DNA of 36,432 nt from Symploca sp. SIO2C1 (lineage in GTDB: Bacteria; Cyanobacteriota; Cyanobacteriia; Cyanobacteriales; Coleofasciculaceae). The notes under the pieces were generated by a model that saw only the letters and a program-made list of their open reading frames with translations, was not told the origin of the DNA and made no database searches. The translations under genes and the position numbers were made by a program. The stretch spans positions 1 through 36,432 of the forward strand of contig JAAHGL010000062.1 of assembly GCA_010692635.1 (NCBI GenBank), given 5' to 3'. Numbering within the stretch: position 1 is the stretch's first letter; each line of letters starts with the position of its first letter. Below, one piece after another: positions 16,887 to 24,526 of the stretch.

Positions 16887-17462
16887 TTATTTTTGTTTTG
16901 CCAAGAATCGTGCAGCTACTACACCACCAAGAAAACCAAATAAATGTCCTTCCCAAGAAATTCCTGGTTGAGTTGGTAAAACCCCCCAAATCAAACAACC
17001 ATAAAAGGAACCAACCAGCAAAGAAAGAAAAATTGAGCGGAAGTTGCGCTCAAAGAAGCCTCGTGTTAAGAGAAAACCTAGGTAGCCGAAGATAACACCA
17101 CTTGCACCAATATGAACACCAGGAGATCCTAATAACCAGACTCCAAGCCCACTGACTAACATGACGATTGGGGTAACAATAAAAAATTCGCTGGTTTTTT
17201 GCAACATGACAAACCAGCCCAAGCTCAGGAAGGGTATAGTGTTAGAAATCAGATGAGGAAAACCACTGTGGAGGAAGGGAATAAACAGAATACCCCGCAA
17301 CCCAATCATCTCCCGTGGAATGATACCGTAGAAGTTTAGTCCCTGTCTGAAAACAAACACATCTACAATCTCTAGAACCCACATCAGGGCAACAAAACCA
17401 CCTAAGATTGTGAACTGGGTTTTTAATTCACGGGTAAGGGACTTGCCTTGCTGGTTGCTCAT
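16887..17462 (-). CDS. Rhomboid-family intramembrane serine protease
   Basis: 191 residues with about six membrane segments. The catalytic dyad is visible: Ser121 in HIGASGVIFGYLGF and His173 in WEGHLFGFLGG. His70 and Asn74 of HLISN form the oxyanion side (HxxxN). This matches rhomboid proteases (PF01694), which cut single-pass membrane proteins within the bilayer; the substrate is unknown. The compact six-helix form without extra domains is normal for bacteria. It stands alone on the minus strand, with a short gap to the preceding small hypothetical gene. Confidence 0.9.
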   Translation of the reverse strand: MSNQQGKSLTRELKTQFTILGGFVALMWVLEIVDVFVFRQGLNFYGIIPREMIGLRGILFIPFLHSGFPHLISNTIPFLSLGWFVMLQKTSEFFIVTPIVMLVSGLGVWLLGSPGVHIGASGVIFGYLGFLLTRGFFERNFRSIFLSLLVGSFYGCLIWGVLPTQPGISWEGHLFGFLGGVVAARFLAKQK

Positions 17463-17531
17463 GGTTTTATTCTGGAATCATATCTTTTTGGCTATTTCCA
17501 GATTAGCAATTTACGTCAGTGGTCTCCCAGC

Positions 17532-17825
17532 TTAACCGTAAGAGAGAAAATCAACTTTGGGTACTAAGGGGTCTTGGACAATACCGACTCCAGTATATCC
17601 CCAGCGTTGGAGCAAGTTCTTTAATTGACTACCAACAACTGTTTCTACAGCAAACCGATCAGCAACATCAGCACCATGGGTATTAAGATAACTCAGAGCA
17701 TCATAGCGTTCATGAAACATTAACAGATATCCTGCCCCACCTTGCGATGTGTCAGCATGAGGTTGAGCAGCAAGATACTGCCCATCAGCTCTAGAAAGAA
17801 TTAGGTAATAGATTTGAGAGAACAT
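17532..17825 (-). CDS. Conserved hypothetical protein, 97 aa
   Basis: Soluble, no signal peptide or membrane segment. YLLMFHERYDALSYLNTHG followed by a helix and RWGYTGVGIVQDPLVPKVDFLSY looks like a small alpha/beta fold, vaguely like an SseB N-terminal type, but I do not recognise a named family. It appears to be a real gene because of its compact composition and its place among minus-strand genes. The function is unknown. Confidence 0.65.
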   Translation of the reverse strand: MFSQIYYLILSRADGQYLAAQPHADTSQGGAGYLLMFHERYDALSYLNTHGADVADRFAVETVVGSQLKNLLQRWGYTGVGIVQDPLVPKVDFLSYG

Positions 17826-17933
17826 TACTAATTGTTAATTTCAATTCTAAAGGTGTGAGAGCGGGTGGCTGCCAGATCCTCCAAATTAGACGTTGGGTGT
17901 TAAGCATATGATGATTATCTGTAGGATAGTAAT

Positions 17934-18386
17934 TTACTTCCGTTTTTTGATAAATTTCATCTCCCCTTGGAAGTCTCCTTCAGATTCAACACCAACTGGA
18001 ATCCAACCGAGGTGGAGATAAAAACCGTAGGCTCTTAAATTAGGATTGTTGCCTGTTACTAACCAAATCTCTTCAATCTCCTTTGACCAAAACCACTCTT
18101 CGGCAGCTTGCATTAATATACGACCTACTCCTCGATTTTCAAAAGAGGGAAGGATGAATATACCGAAAATGGTTTTTTCTGTAGCATTGGCAATGGCAAA
18201 GCCGACAGGTTGAGTATCAATCTCAGCAATCCAAGCACAACAATCGGTTTCTAGCATCTGAGCAACTGAATTGGGGGTGATGCCAAGTTCAGCAATTTCT
18301 GCACGGGATTGATGGTTTTCCCTGACGCTGGTTCTAATCTCAAACAGGGTTTCTATGTCTTCCTTTTGGGCAACTCGGATATTCAT
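17934..18386 (-). CDS. GNAT-family N-acetyltransferase
   Basis: 150 residues, one GNAT domain (PF00583). Motif A is FGIFILPSFENRGVGRILMQAAEEWF near 95-120, with the acetyl-CoA pyrophosphate loop NRGVGR. NPNLRAYGFYLHLGWIPVG is motif B with the usual Tyr. It transfers acetyl from acetyl-CoA to an amine, but nothing here tells which one. It has its own leader and lies back to back with the kinase genes, so the 150-bp space to 18539 likely holds both promoters. Confidence 0.88.
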   Translation of the reverse strand: MNIRVAQKEDIETLFEIRTSVRENHQSRAEIAELGITPNSVAQMLETDCCAWIAEIDTQPVGFAIANATEKTIFGIFILPSFENRGVGRILMQAAEEWFWSKEIEEIWLVTGNNPNLRAYGFYLHLGWIPVGVESEGDFQGEMKFIKKRK

Positions 18387-18538
18387 GATGCTGTTGGCAA
18401 AATATTTCGTAATATAGCAAAACTTTTTCCAATCTCCCCTTGGTAAGGCAATATTTAATAAATAAAAATTACGCTAAACCTAATTTCCATTGTCTAAAAG
18501 TTAACATGACAATATAACTTGGGGAAAGGAAACCAGCT

Positions 18539-19909
18539 GTGAAATTCTTACATGGACAGGGAGAAGTAATTACTGAGCGCTACCAAATAGTAACCCTATT
18601 AGGTCAAGGGGGAATGGGAAGTACCTATGCAGCTGTCGATTTAACAAATAATCAAAGAGTTGCCATTAAAGTTGTCTCCCTACAAGCAGCACGGGATTGG
18701 AAAACCCTGGAGTTATTTGAACGAGAAGCCCAAGTTTTAGCAACTCTCAATCATCCCTTTATTCCCAAGTATCTGGACTATTTCCAAGTTAATGCAGACA
18801 AAGATAGTGATAATTCAGATTGCCGCTTTTATTTAGTACAGGAGTTAGTCGAAGGGGAATCCTTAGCAACTTTAGTAGAAAGGGGATGGCAACCCAAAGA
18901 GGCGGAAGTGAAAGCAATAGCACTTCAAGTTTTAGAAATTTTAGTCTATTTACATACCCTTGTGCCGCCGATTATTCATCGAGATATCAAGCCGCAAAAT
19001 CTGATTCGTCGTGAGGATGGCAAAGTTTATTTAGTCGATTTCGGCACAGTACAACATATCGTGCGCAATCCCCAAAGTTTTGTGAGTACTTTTGTTGGTT
19101 CTGTCGGCTATATGCCACCGGAACAGTTGCGGGGGCAAACTGTTTTTGCCTCTGATTTATATAGCTTGGGAGCAACTTTACTGTTTCTGCTGACGGGTCA
19201 ATCTCCGGAAACATTACCTCAAAAAATGCTGAAGGTTGATTTTCGTCAGGTAATTAAGTTATCGGATAGATTTGCTCATTGGTTAGATCAATTAATTGCA
19301 CCTGTGATTGAAGAGCGCTTTCAATCTGCTAAAACGGCATTTTTTCAACTTAAGGGTAAAATACAATTTAATTCACAAAAAAATACAACAATAGAAGAAA
19401 CTAAAAACATTAAATATTTTCGTAACCCTAGAATAAAAGTAGAGAAAAGATATGACAATTTAGTTATTAAAGTTGATGGAAGAAAAAGGGAAACATTAAC
19501 ATTTTTGTTTATGTTTTTAATGCCAATAATTGTATTTTTGATTGGTATAATAAAGTCTACTTTTATTGGCAATTGGAATGGAGTTCTTTCAAGTTTAGTG
19601 ATAATATTGCTCTGGTTGCCTATTTTGTCACTCGCTAATTGCTTTAGTAAAGAAACCTACTTAGAAATTAATTCAGAAACATTTACAATCAAGCATAGTT
19701 ATTTAGTTACAGGGACTCATCAAGTGCAAGGAAGAACTGAAGACATTGCAGAAATTTCACAGAAGGGAACTAAATGCATTCTTTGGGAAGGGATAAAATC
19801 TCATTATTTTATTGATGATAAAGTAGAAGGTTCTAGATTTTATGATCTTCATTCAGAAGATATTAAATCGTTAGTTGCACAAATTTCAAATTTTCTCAAA
19901 GAATCATAG
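18539..19909 (+). CDS. Membrane-anchored Ser/Thr protein kinase (first of a tandem pair)
   Basis: 456 residues. The Hanks-type kinase domain spans about 14-270: glycine loop LGQGGMGSTY (21-30), Lys44 in VAIKVV, HRDIKPQN with Asp149 and Asn154, and DFG at 167-169. The usual APE is PPE (193-195). Then come a linker (280-318), two hydrophobic helices (about 320-339 and 349-368) and a beta-rich tail. That helix-hairpin plus beta module is common behind cyanobacterial kinases and resembles a membrane-bound PH-like domain (inferred). GTG is the start: a GGAAAGGAAA lies upstream, and the paralogue begins with an ATG at the same place. It is followed after 46 bp by its paralogue, so the two probably share a transcript. 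Confidence 0.92.
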   Translation: MKFLHGQGEVITERYQIVTLLGQGGMGSTYAAVDLTNNQRVAIKVVSLQAARDWKTLELFEREAQVLATLNHPFIPKYLDYFQVNADKDSDNSDCRFYLVQELVEGESLATLVERGWQPKEAEVKAIALQVLEILVYLHTLVPPIIHRDIKPQNLIRREDGKVYLVDFGTVQHIVRNPQSFVSTFVGSVGYMPPEQLRGQTVFASDLYSLGATLLFLLTGQSPETLPQKMLKVDFRQVIKLSDRFAHWLDQLIAPVIEERFQSAKTAFFQLKGKIQFNSQKNTTIEETKNIKYFRNPRIKVEKRYDNLVIKVDGRKRETLTFLFMFLMPIIVFLIGIIKSTFIGNWNGVLSSLVIILLWLPILSLANCFSKETYLEINSETFTIKHSYLVTGTHQVQGRTEDIAEISQKGTKCILWEGIKSHYFIDDKVEGSRFYDLHSEDIKSLVAQISNFLKES

Positions 19910-19955
19910 TATTTTTCATAAAACATTTATCAAATAACTCTATAAGAAACCAGAT

Positions 19956-21302
19956 ATGAAATTATTACATGGACAAGGAGAAGTCATTGCCAAACGCTAC
20001 CAAATTGTCACCCTATTAGGAGAGGGAGGAATGGCTAGTACCTACGCAGCTCTTGATTTAAATACTAATGAAAGAGTTGCTATCAAAGTTGTTTCTCTAA
20101 GAGAAGCGATAAATTGGAAGACTCTAGAATTATTTGAACGAGAAGCTGAAGTTTTAGCCACTCTCAATCATCCCTTTATTCCTAATTACTTAGACTATTT
20201 TCAACTTGATGTAGAAGATGATACTACTAATTCAGATTGCCGTTTTTATTTAGTACAGGAATTAGTAGAAGGAGAATCATTAGCCACTTTAGTTAAAAGG
20301 GGATGGCATACAACTGAAACGGAAGTTCAGGATATCGCTAGACAAGTTCTAGAAATACTGACTTATATTCATCAACTCAATCCACCTATTATTCATCGAG
20401 ATATTAAACCGCAAAATATTATCCGTAGGATGGATGGCAAAGTTTATCTAGTAGATTTTGGAGCAGTGCAAGCGGTTTATAACCAAACCATGGGTGGTAG
20501 TAAAACTTTGGTGGGAACTTTTGGTTATATGTCTGTTGAACAATTTCAGGGAAAAGTTCACTGTGCTTCTGATTTGTATAGTTTGGGTTGTACCTTAATT
20601 TTTCTGCTTACCCATCGCTCTCCTGCTGATTTACCTCAGAAGCAGATGAAAATTGATTTTCGTGGAAAGCTCAATATTTCCAATCGTTTTGCTACTTGGC
20701 TAGAGAGAATGAGTGAGCCGATGTTAGAAAAACGTTTCCAATCCGCGAAAAAAGCTCTGCAACAACTACAACAACCAAATTTAGCACCAGGAATACGCAA
20801 ACCGAAAGGAACTCATATTGAACTCACTCAAACTGCTACAAAGCTTACCATTAAAATCCCTCATTATCACCACAGAAAAGAATGTAAATTATTCGTCATT
20901 AGTTTATTTAATATTCGTTTTTTTCGCTTATTTTTTGTAATTATGCTGTTTATACTTTCTGTTTTTAATTGGTTAATTTTTGGTTTATTTGTTCAAGGTC
21001 TAATCGTATTAGAGTTACTTTTTCAAATTAGAAAATTGAGCATCTTTTTGAGCAGATCCTTTGAACTAGAAATAAAACCACATGTTTTTAATATTTACAT
21101 CAAAGGTTGTTTAAATAATCGTCAAATTCAAGGTAATCCTAGAGATTTAAAAGTCATCAATGATACTAATTTCGTTTGTTCACTTCAATATAAAAAAGAA
21201 CGATTTAAATTTGATCCTATGAACGATTCTTTGAAAGAAATTGAACACAGATGGATGCATCAAGAAATTATCAATTTTTTAAAAACATGGGATTTATTTT
21301 AA
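19956..21302 (+). CDS. Membrane-anchored Ser/Thr protein kinase (second of a tandem pair)
   Basis: 448 residues, a clear duplicate of the preceding kinase: almost collinear through residue 260, with matching motifs at the same positions (LGEGGMASTY, Lys44, Asp149, Asn154, DFG 167-169). The activation segment differs (GGSKTLVGTFGYMSVEQ against NPQSFVSTFVGSVGYMPPEQ), and the APE-equivalent is VEQ. The C-terminal region keeps the layout, with two helices (about 308-350) and a beta-rich tail, but the sequence has diverged strongly. The pair could sense different signals while sharing a catalytic design. An STRR-bearing element follows the stop. Confidence 0.92.
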   Translation: MKLLHGQGEVIAKRYQIVTLLGEGGMASTYAALDLNTNERVAIKVVSLREAINWKTLELFEREAEVLATLNHPFIPNYLDYFQLDVEDDTTNSDCRFYLVQELVEGESLATLVKRGWHTTETEVQDIARQVLEILTYIHQLNPPIIHRDIKPQNIIRRMDGKVYLVDFGAVQAVYNQTMGGSKTLVGTFGYMSVEQFQGKVHCASDLYSLGCTLIFLLTHRSPADLPQKQMKIDFRGKLNISNRFATWLERMSEPMLEKRFQSAKKALQQLQQPNLAPGIRKPKGTHIELTQTATKLTIKIPHYHHRKECKLFVISLFNIRFFRLFFVIMLFILSVFNWLIFGLFVQGLIVLELLFQIRKLSIFLSRSFELEIKPHVFNIYIKGCLNNRQIQGNPRDLKVINDTNFVCSLQYKKERFKFDPMNDSLKEIEHRWMHQEIINFLKTWDLF

Positions 21303-21314
21303 TCTAATGCTTGG

Positions 21315-21425
21315 CTAGTGCCGCTGCGCGGAATTTAGAATTTAGAATTTAGAATTTAGAATGCTTATAGAGTAAGGATTCTAACAATCTTAAACTGGTC
21401 AGTTACTTTTGCCCCGCTGCACTAG
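21315..21425. repeat. 111-bp CTAGTGC scaffold with AGAATTT heptamers, copy 1
   Basis: Ends CTAGTGC and GCACTAG are inverted. After the left end come four AGAATTT units, then a tail AACTGGTCAGTTACTTTTGC leading to CCGCTGCACTAG. The copy at 33440-33552 has the same ends and tail (AACTGGCGAGTTATTTTT) but carries GGCAGGA-type units instead. It ends 14 bp before the next gene. Confidence 0.75.
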
Positions 21426-21439
21426 GCAGGTAAAGACTT

Positions 21440-21952
21440 ATGATTGTTGTTATGAGCCAAGCCATTCAAAATTTTCTTTTACTACGTCGTCAGGTTACTG
21501 TAAAGGTTGAGATCTCGATCGCATTAGCCAAAAGTAACTTAGCAACAGCACTATCCCAAGAAATTGTCCTCACAGGGGAATTTCAGCTTACTCGCCGCTA
21601 CTGGGGTTATCTGAGGGATAACCATCTTACCCTCTATGGTCCTAAAGCTAACCGTCAATTTTGTTTTCTGGTAAAAGGAAACTTGGGTGATGCAGGTTCT
21701 CAAACTCTGCTCAATGGCAAGATGCACCTCAAATCTGGGGACTTTTACCAGTTATGCTGTACGGTAGTAACTATTTTTGTGGTTTTGTTATTCATGTTTC
21801 GGTGGAGCGGCATTATCTTAATGCCAGTATTTGTCGGATTTATCTACGGGATGGTGCAGTGGCATTTCCAGTGGTTTGCCAAAGAAATCACCCAATTATT
21901 AACTGACTTGATGGTAGGGGAGTGTGCGGAGACGTCGAGACAAGGGAGATGA
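21440..21952 (+). CDS. Small two-helix membrane protein of unknown function
   Basis: 170 residues. A beta-rich N-terminal part (about 40-100, with LTGEFQLTRRYWGYLRDNHL) is followed by two hydrophobic helices (104-120 and 123-141) and a short amphipathic end. The order resembles the membrane module at the end of the two kinases just upstream, but sequence similarity is not obvious. No named family is recognised. ATGs at 21440 and 21452 are both possible starts. The last residues ECAETSRQGR and the stop come from GGAGTGTGCGGAGAC-type repeat DNA. Transcription with the kinases is possible but a repeat element intervenes. Confidence 0.6.
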   Translation: MIVVMSQAIQNFLLLRRQVTVKVEISIALAKSNLATALSQEIVLTGEFQLTRRYWGYLRDNHLTLYGPKANRQFCFLVKGNLGDAGSQTLLNGKMHLKSGDFYQLCCTVVTIFVVLLFMFRWSGIILMPVFVGFIYGMVQWHFQWFAKEITQLLTDLMVGECAETSRQGR

Positions 21953-22050
21953 AAGGGAAGCATCCCATTTAGTATTAGGCGTGTCACGGCACTAGTCAAT
22001 ACAGATTAATCTTGAACGTGACTATTACATCAACCTGAGGATGTACTCAA

Positions 22051-22971
22051 ATGAGCGACAAACCAATTTTATCCATTGTTACTCCTACTAGAGGAAACTT
22101 TACTAACTATTGGTTTGAGCAACTTATTGCTGTTAAAGGGGATATTGAATTTATCTTGGTTTATCCACCCGGAGTATCTAAACACCCAATTGTCGATCCT
22201 CGATTTAAGGTAATCACTAGCCAATTTAAGGGATTAGTAGTGCAGCGTTCTACAGGACTATTGAGTGCTTCTGGATTATATACCCTAACCCTTGATGATG
22301 ATGATTATGTGCATCCCGATGTTCTTCAACTAGTGTGTGAATACTTCACAAGTTTTCCTGATAGTTGGGTTTTACGACTGATGATGGCAAAGATTGATTT
22401 CACAGATGAAGAGCGAATTCGCCATCCTTGGGAACCAATCCCCAACCTCAAGCAACTAGATATAGCTCCTAGAAGACAAAATGATAAACCTATTCTACAA
22501 ACACTTCCTATTGCTCCTCTGAATAACCGATTTGATCTTCGGCTGCTGACAGGAGCCTATATACGGCGCGATATGAGTGGACCCCATATCGAAAATTTTA
22601 ACAACAAAGTCTGGAAAACAGAGTTAGTTCAGCAAGCTTTAACAGATTTAGCCGATGTTATGAAAATTAACGGCAGCTTGTACTGGATTCCTAGCTGGAA
22701 TTTAGACCGATTATTAGGTTTATTTATTCAGGCTAAGTTTTTTGAAGAAGATAAGATAGTTGGTCATTGGATGCCTTTACCAGAGCAAATACGATATATT
22801 GTCAGACCTCATCATCTTAAGGAATTCAGGTTGCATTTTCCCTCTGATGCTCTACTAGCAAAGCGTTTCCCTCAATACGGTTACTTCTGGAATCTATTCT
22901 TTGATAAGTTCTGGACTGCCTTAAGGCAACTTTATCAACGTTACATAGTTTCAAAAAGGAATCCTAATTAA
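22051..22971 (+). CDS. GT-A-type glycosyltransferase-like protein
   Basis: 306 residues. ILSIVTPTRGNFTNYWFEQL at the N-terminus is the first strand of a GT2-like Rossmann fold, and LTLDDDDYVHPDVLQ near 78-92 contains the DxD motif that binds the metal and sugar nucleotide. The middle and C-terminal parts are not typical GT2 and may define acceptor binding. No membrane helix is seen. GAGG ten bases before the ATG supports the start. It is probably part of a loose surface-polysaccharide group with the sulfotransferase and the second glycosyltransferase. Donor and acceptor are unknown. Confidence 0.78.
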   Translation: MSDKPILSIVTPTRGNFTNYWFEQLIAVKGDIEFILVYPPGVSKHPIVDPRFKVITSQFKGLVVQRSTGLLSASGLYTLTLDDDDYVHPDVLQLVCEYFTSFPDSWVLRLMMAKIDFTDEERIRHPWEPIPNLKQLDIAPRRQNDKPILQTLPIAPLNNRFDLRLLTGAYIRRDMSGPHIENFNNKVWKTELVQQALTDLADVMKINGSLYWIPSWNLDRLLGLFIQAKFFEEDKIVGHWMPLPEQIRYIVRPHHLKEFRLHFPSDALLAKRFPQYGYFWNLFFDKFWTALRQLYQRYIVSKRNPN

Positions 22972-23035
22972 GAAACTGCAAATACTTCAGTGGAATATCA
23001 ATCCACTTATCATCTTGCCAATGTACTGTTGCGAT

Positions 23036-23196
23036 TTAAGCTCATCCCACGACTAAAGTACGTGGGATTTCGCGTTATTTGTTGTTCGTTGTTGGTTGTT
23101 TGTACAAAAAACAAATAACAAATAACAAACAACCAAGGGTTGGGCGGCTATCCCTCCCATTCCTAAAGGAATGGGAGGGATAGCCGCTTTCGGTGA
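23036..23196 (+). mobile_element. IS200/IS605-like non-autonomous element, copy B
   Basis: Left end TTAAGCTC with hairpin 23044-23051/23061-23068 identical to copy A. The middle has TTGTTGG- and AACAAAT-type heptamers in opposite orientation. The right hairpin is a perfect 21-bp stem (23144-23164 with 23167-23187, loop AA) and ends in TTTCGGTGA. Its stem sequence (GCGGCTATCCCTCCCATT) differs from that of copy A although the pairing is kept: compensatory change. It ends one base before the sulfotransferase stop codon. Confidence 0.7.
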
Positions 23197-23197
23197 A

Positions 23198-23995
23198 TCA
23201 TTTTTCGTAACCAAGGGCTGATAACTGTTCGGAGAAAATTGTATTTAGCCTAGTAATAGTCTGTTCCGACATTTTCTGCTTGTGATCACCAGGAAGAATG
23301 CGCCGCTTGTGCTTGATTTTGTCTAAGGATTGGGGATTTGGCGGAGCAAAACTATCTTGATGTACTTCCAATAACTCTTGGAGAAGCTGAGGCTGATTCT
23401 CTAACGATAAAGCAGACAAAAACTTCGGTAACCAAGTCGGAAAGTTAGTAACCATCTCTTCGTAGGTGAGGACTGTGGTTTGCTCCAAATGCAGATATTG
23501 GTTAAAATACATCTGATAATCGTTTAAAAACCAATCTGCCATAGTGGGAGGATTATCTAGATTGATCAACCTTCGTACATGTTCTTTAGTACGTTGCTTC
23601 CAGGATTTAGATTCTGGTAATGAAGGGTTAAAGGAAAAACTATCAATACCGCGCTTAATATAGGTATTACGAACTGCTTGCGGGATATGTTTTTGGTGAT
23701 ATGCCAAATAAAAATACATAGAAGTCAACACATCCCGTGGGTCTCGAAAATGCAGTATTAATTTCACATTTTCCAAGTCGGTAAGTGGAAAGTAATGCCG
23801 AAAAGGACCATAGCAACCTTCTTGATCAATAACTGTAGATAGATAATCCTGATTCTCAGAAACTAGGCGGAATGGACTTTCTTGCCGATAATTGCGGGAA
23901 TAGTGCGTAATATAACCTCGCTGAGCAATATCTGCTAGCAGCTGATGAAGAAACATTGTTCCAGCTTTCATCGTTGAAAAAACGAAAAACCGCAT
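23198..23995 (-). CDS. Sulfotransferase-domain protein
   Basis: 265 residues. FVFSTMKAGTMFLHQLL (4-20) is the 5'-phosphosulfate loop with Lys10, like the PKxGTT motif. LILHFRDPRDVLTSMYF (about 85-101) is the 3'-phosphate-binding strand with Arg and Ser. RRILPGDHKQKMSEQ near the C-terminus matches the second PAPS motif (RKGxxGDWK). Together these support a PAPS-dependent sulfotransferase (PF00685) that sulfates a glycan, lipid or small molecule. No signal peptide. GAGAGG precedes the ATG. It sits convergent to one glycosyltransferase and divergent from the other, which suggests modification of a surface glycan (inferred). Confidence 0.88.
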   Translation of the reverse strand: MRFFVFSTMKAGTMFLHQLLADIAQRGYITHYSRNYRQESPFRLVSENQDYLSTVIDQEGCYGPFRHYFPLTDLENVKLILHFRDPRDVLTSMYFYLAYHQKHIPQAVRNTYIKRGIDSFSFNPSLPESKSWKQRTKEHVRRLINLDNPPTMADWFLNDYQMYFNQYLHLEQTTVLTYEEMVTNFPTWLPKFLSALSLENQPQLLQELLEVHQDSFAPPNPQSLDKIKHKRRILPGDHKQKMSEQTITRLNTIFSEQLSALGYEK

Positions 23996-24050
23996 GAATA
24001 CCTCTCAAGATTATTTCATTCTAGATGGGCAACTTATGCAGGGGTGAGGT

Positions 24051-24262
24051 GAAAAAAGGTGTGGGAGAGCTTTTTTGAGTAATGAGTAATGAGTATTAGA
24101 AGGCAGGAGGCAGGAGGCTCCGAGGCAGGAGGAATAAGAGTTTTCCTACCTAAAAAGAAGTCAGAAACTAGTTATATCAAGGGATTAAGGCATCCTGTTG
24201 TCATTTATAGTTTCTCGAGAATAATGAGTGAAGAAACTTTTGTCAAATCCTCTTCCCTTCTG
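24051..24262. repeat. Dispersed repeat with AAAAAAG/CTTTTTT stem, copy 2 (expanded)
   Basis: Shares its start (GAAAAAAGGTGTGGGAGAGC, then CTTTTTTGAGTAATGAG) and its end (ATGAGTGAAGAAACTTTTG, then CAAATCCTCTT) with 12307-12396. Between them lie about 130 bp not in copy 1, including GGCAGGA heptamers (24102-24132). No gene is supported between 23996 and 24526; the rest is this repeat and mini-element copy C. Confidence 0.72.
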
Positions 24263-24355
24263 CCCTGGAGCCTTATTTATTGAAAGCCACTGTAAATTTC
24301 ACTTCACCCCTTATGCAGGTAATATAGCAAACTTGAAAGTGACTATTCCAACTGG

Positions 24356-24509
24356 TTAACTTATCCCCCGGAAGACAGCACGGGGGATGCAAGTGTTATT
24401 TGTTGTTAGTTGTTAGTTGTTTGTAAAAAAACAAAAAACTTGCCAACCAAGCCACGGGCACCTATCCCTCCCATCCCTTAAGGAATGGGCTTCCCGCCGC
24501 TTTCGGTGA
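24356..24509 (+). mobile_element. IS200/IS605-like element, copy C, with chimeric right end
   Basis: Left end TTAAC with hairpin ATCCCCCG/CGGGGGAT (24363-24370, 24381-24388) and TTAGTTG heptamers. The right end joins the left arm seen in copy B (CTATCCCTCCCAT) to the right arm seen in copy A (GGAATGGGCTTCCCGCCGC), so only the tip (CCCAT, CCTT / AAGG, ATGGG) can pair. It ends TTTCGGTGA, 17 bp before a glycosyltransferase start. Confidence 0.65.
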
Positions 24510-24526
24510 TTTCTGGAGAAAGTTGA

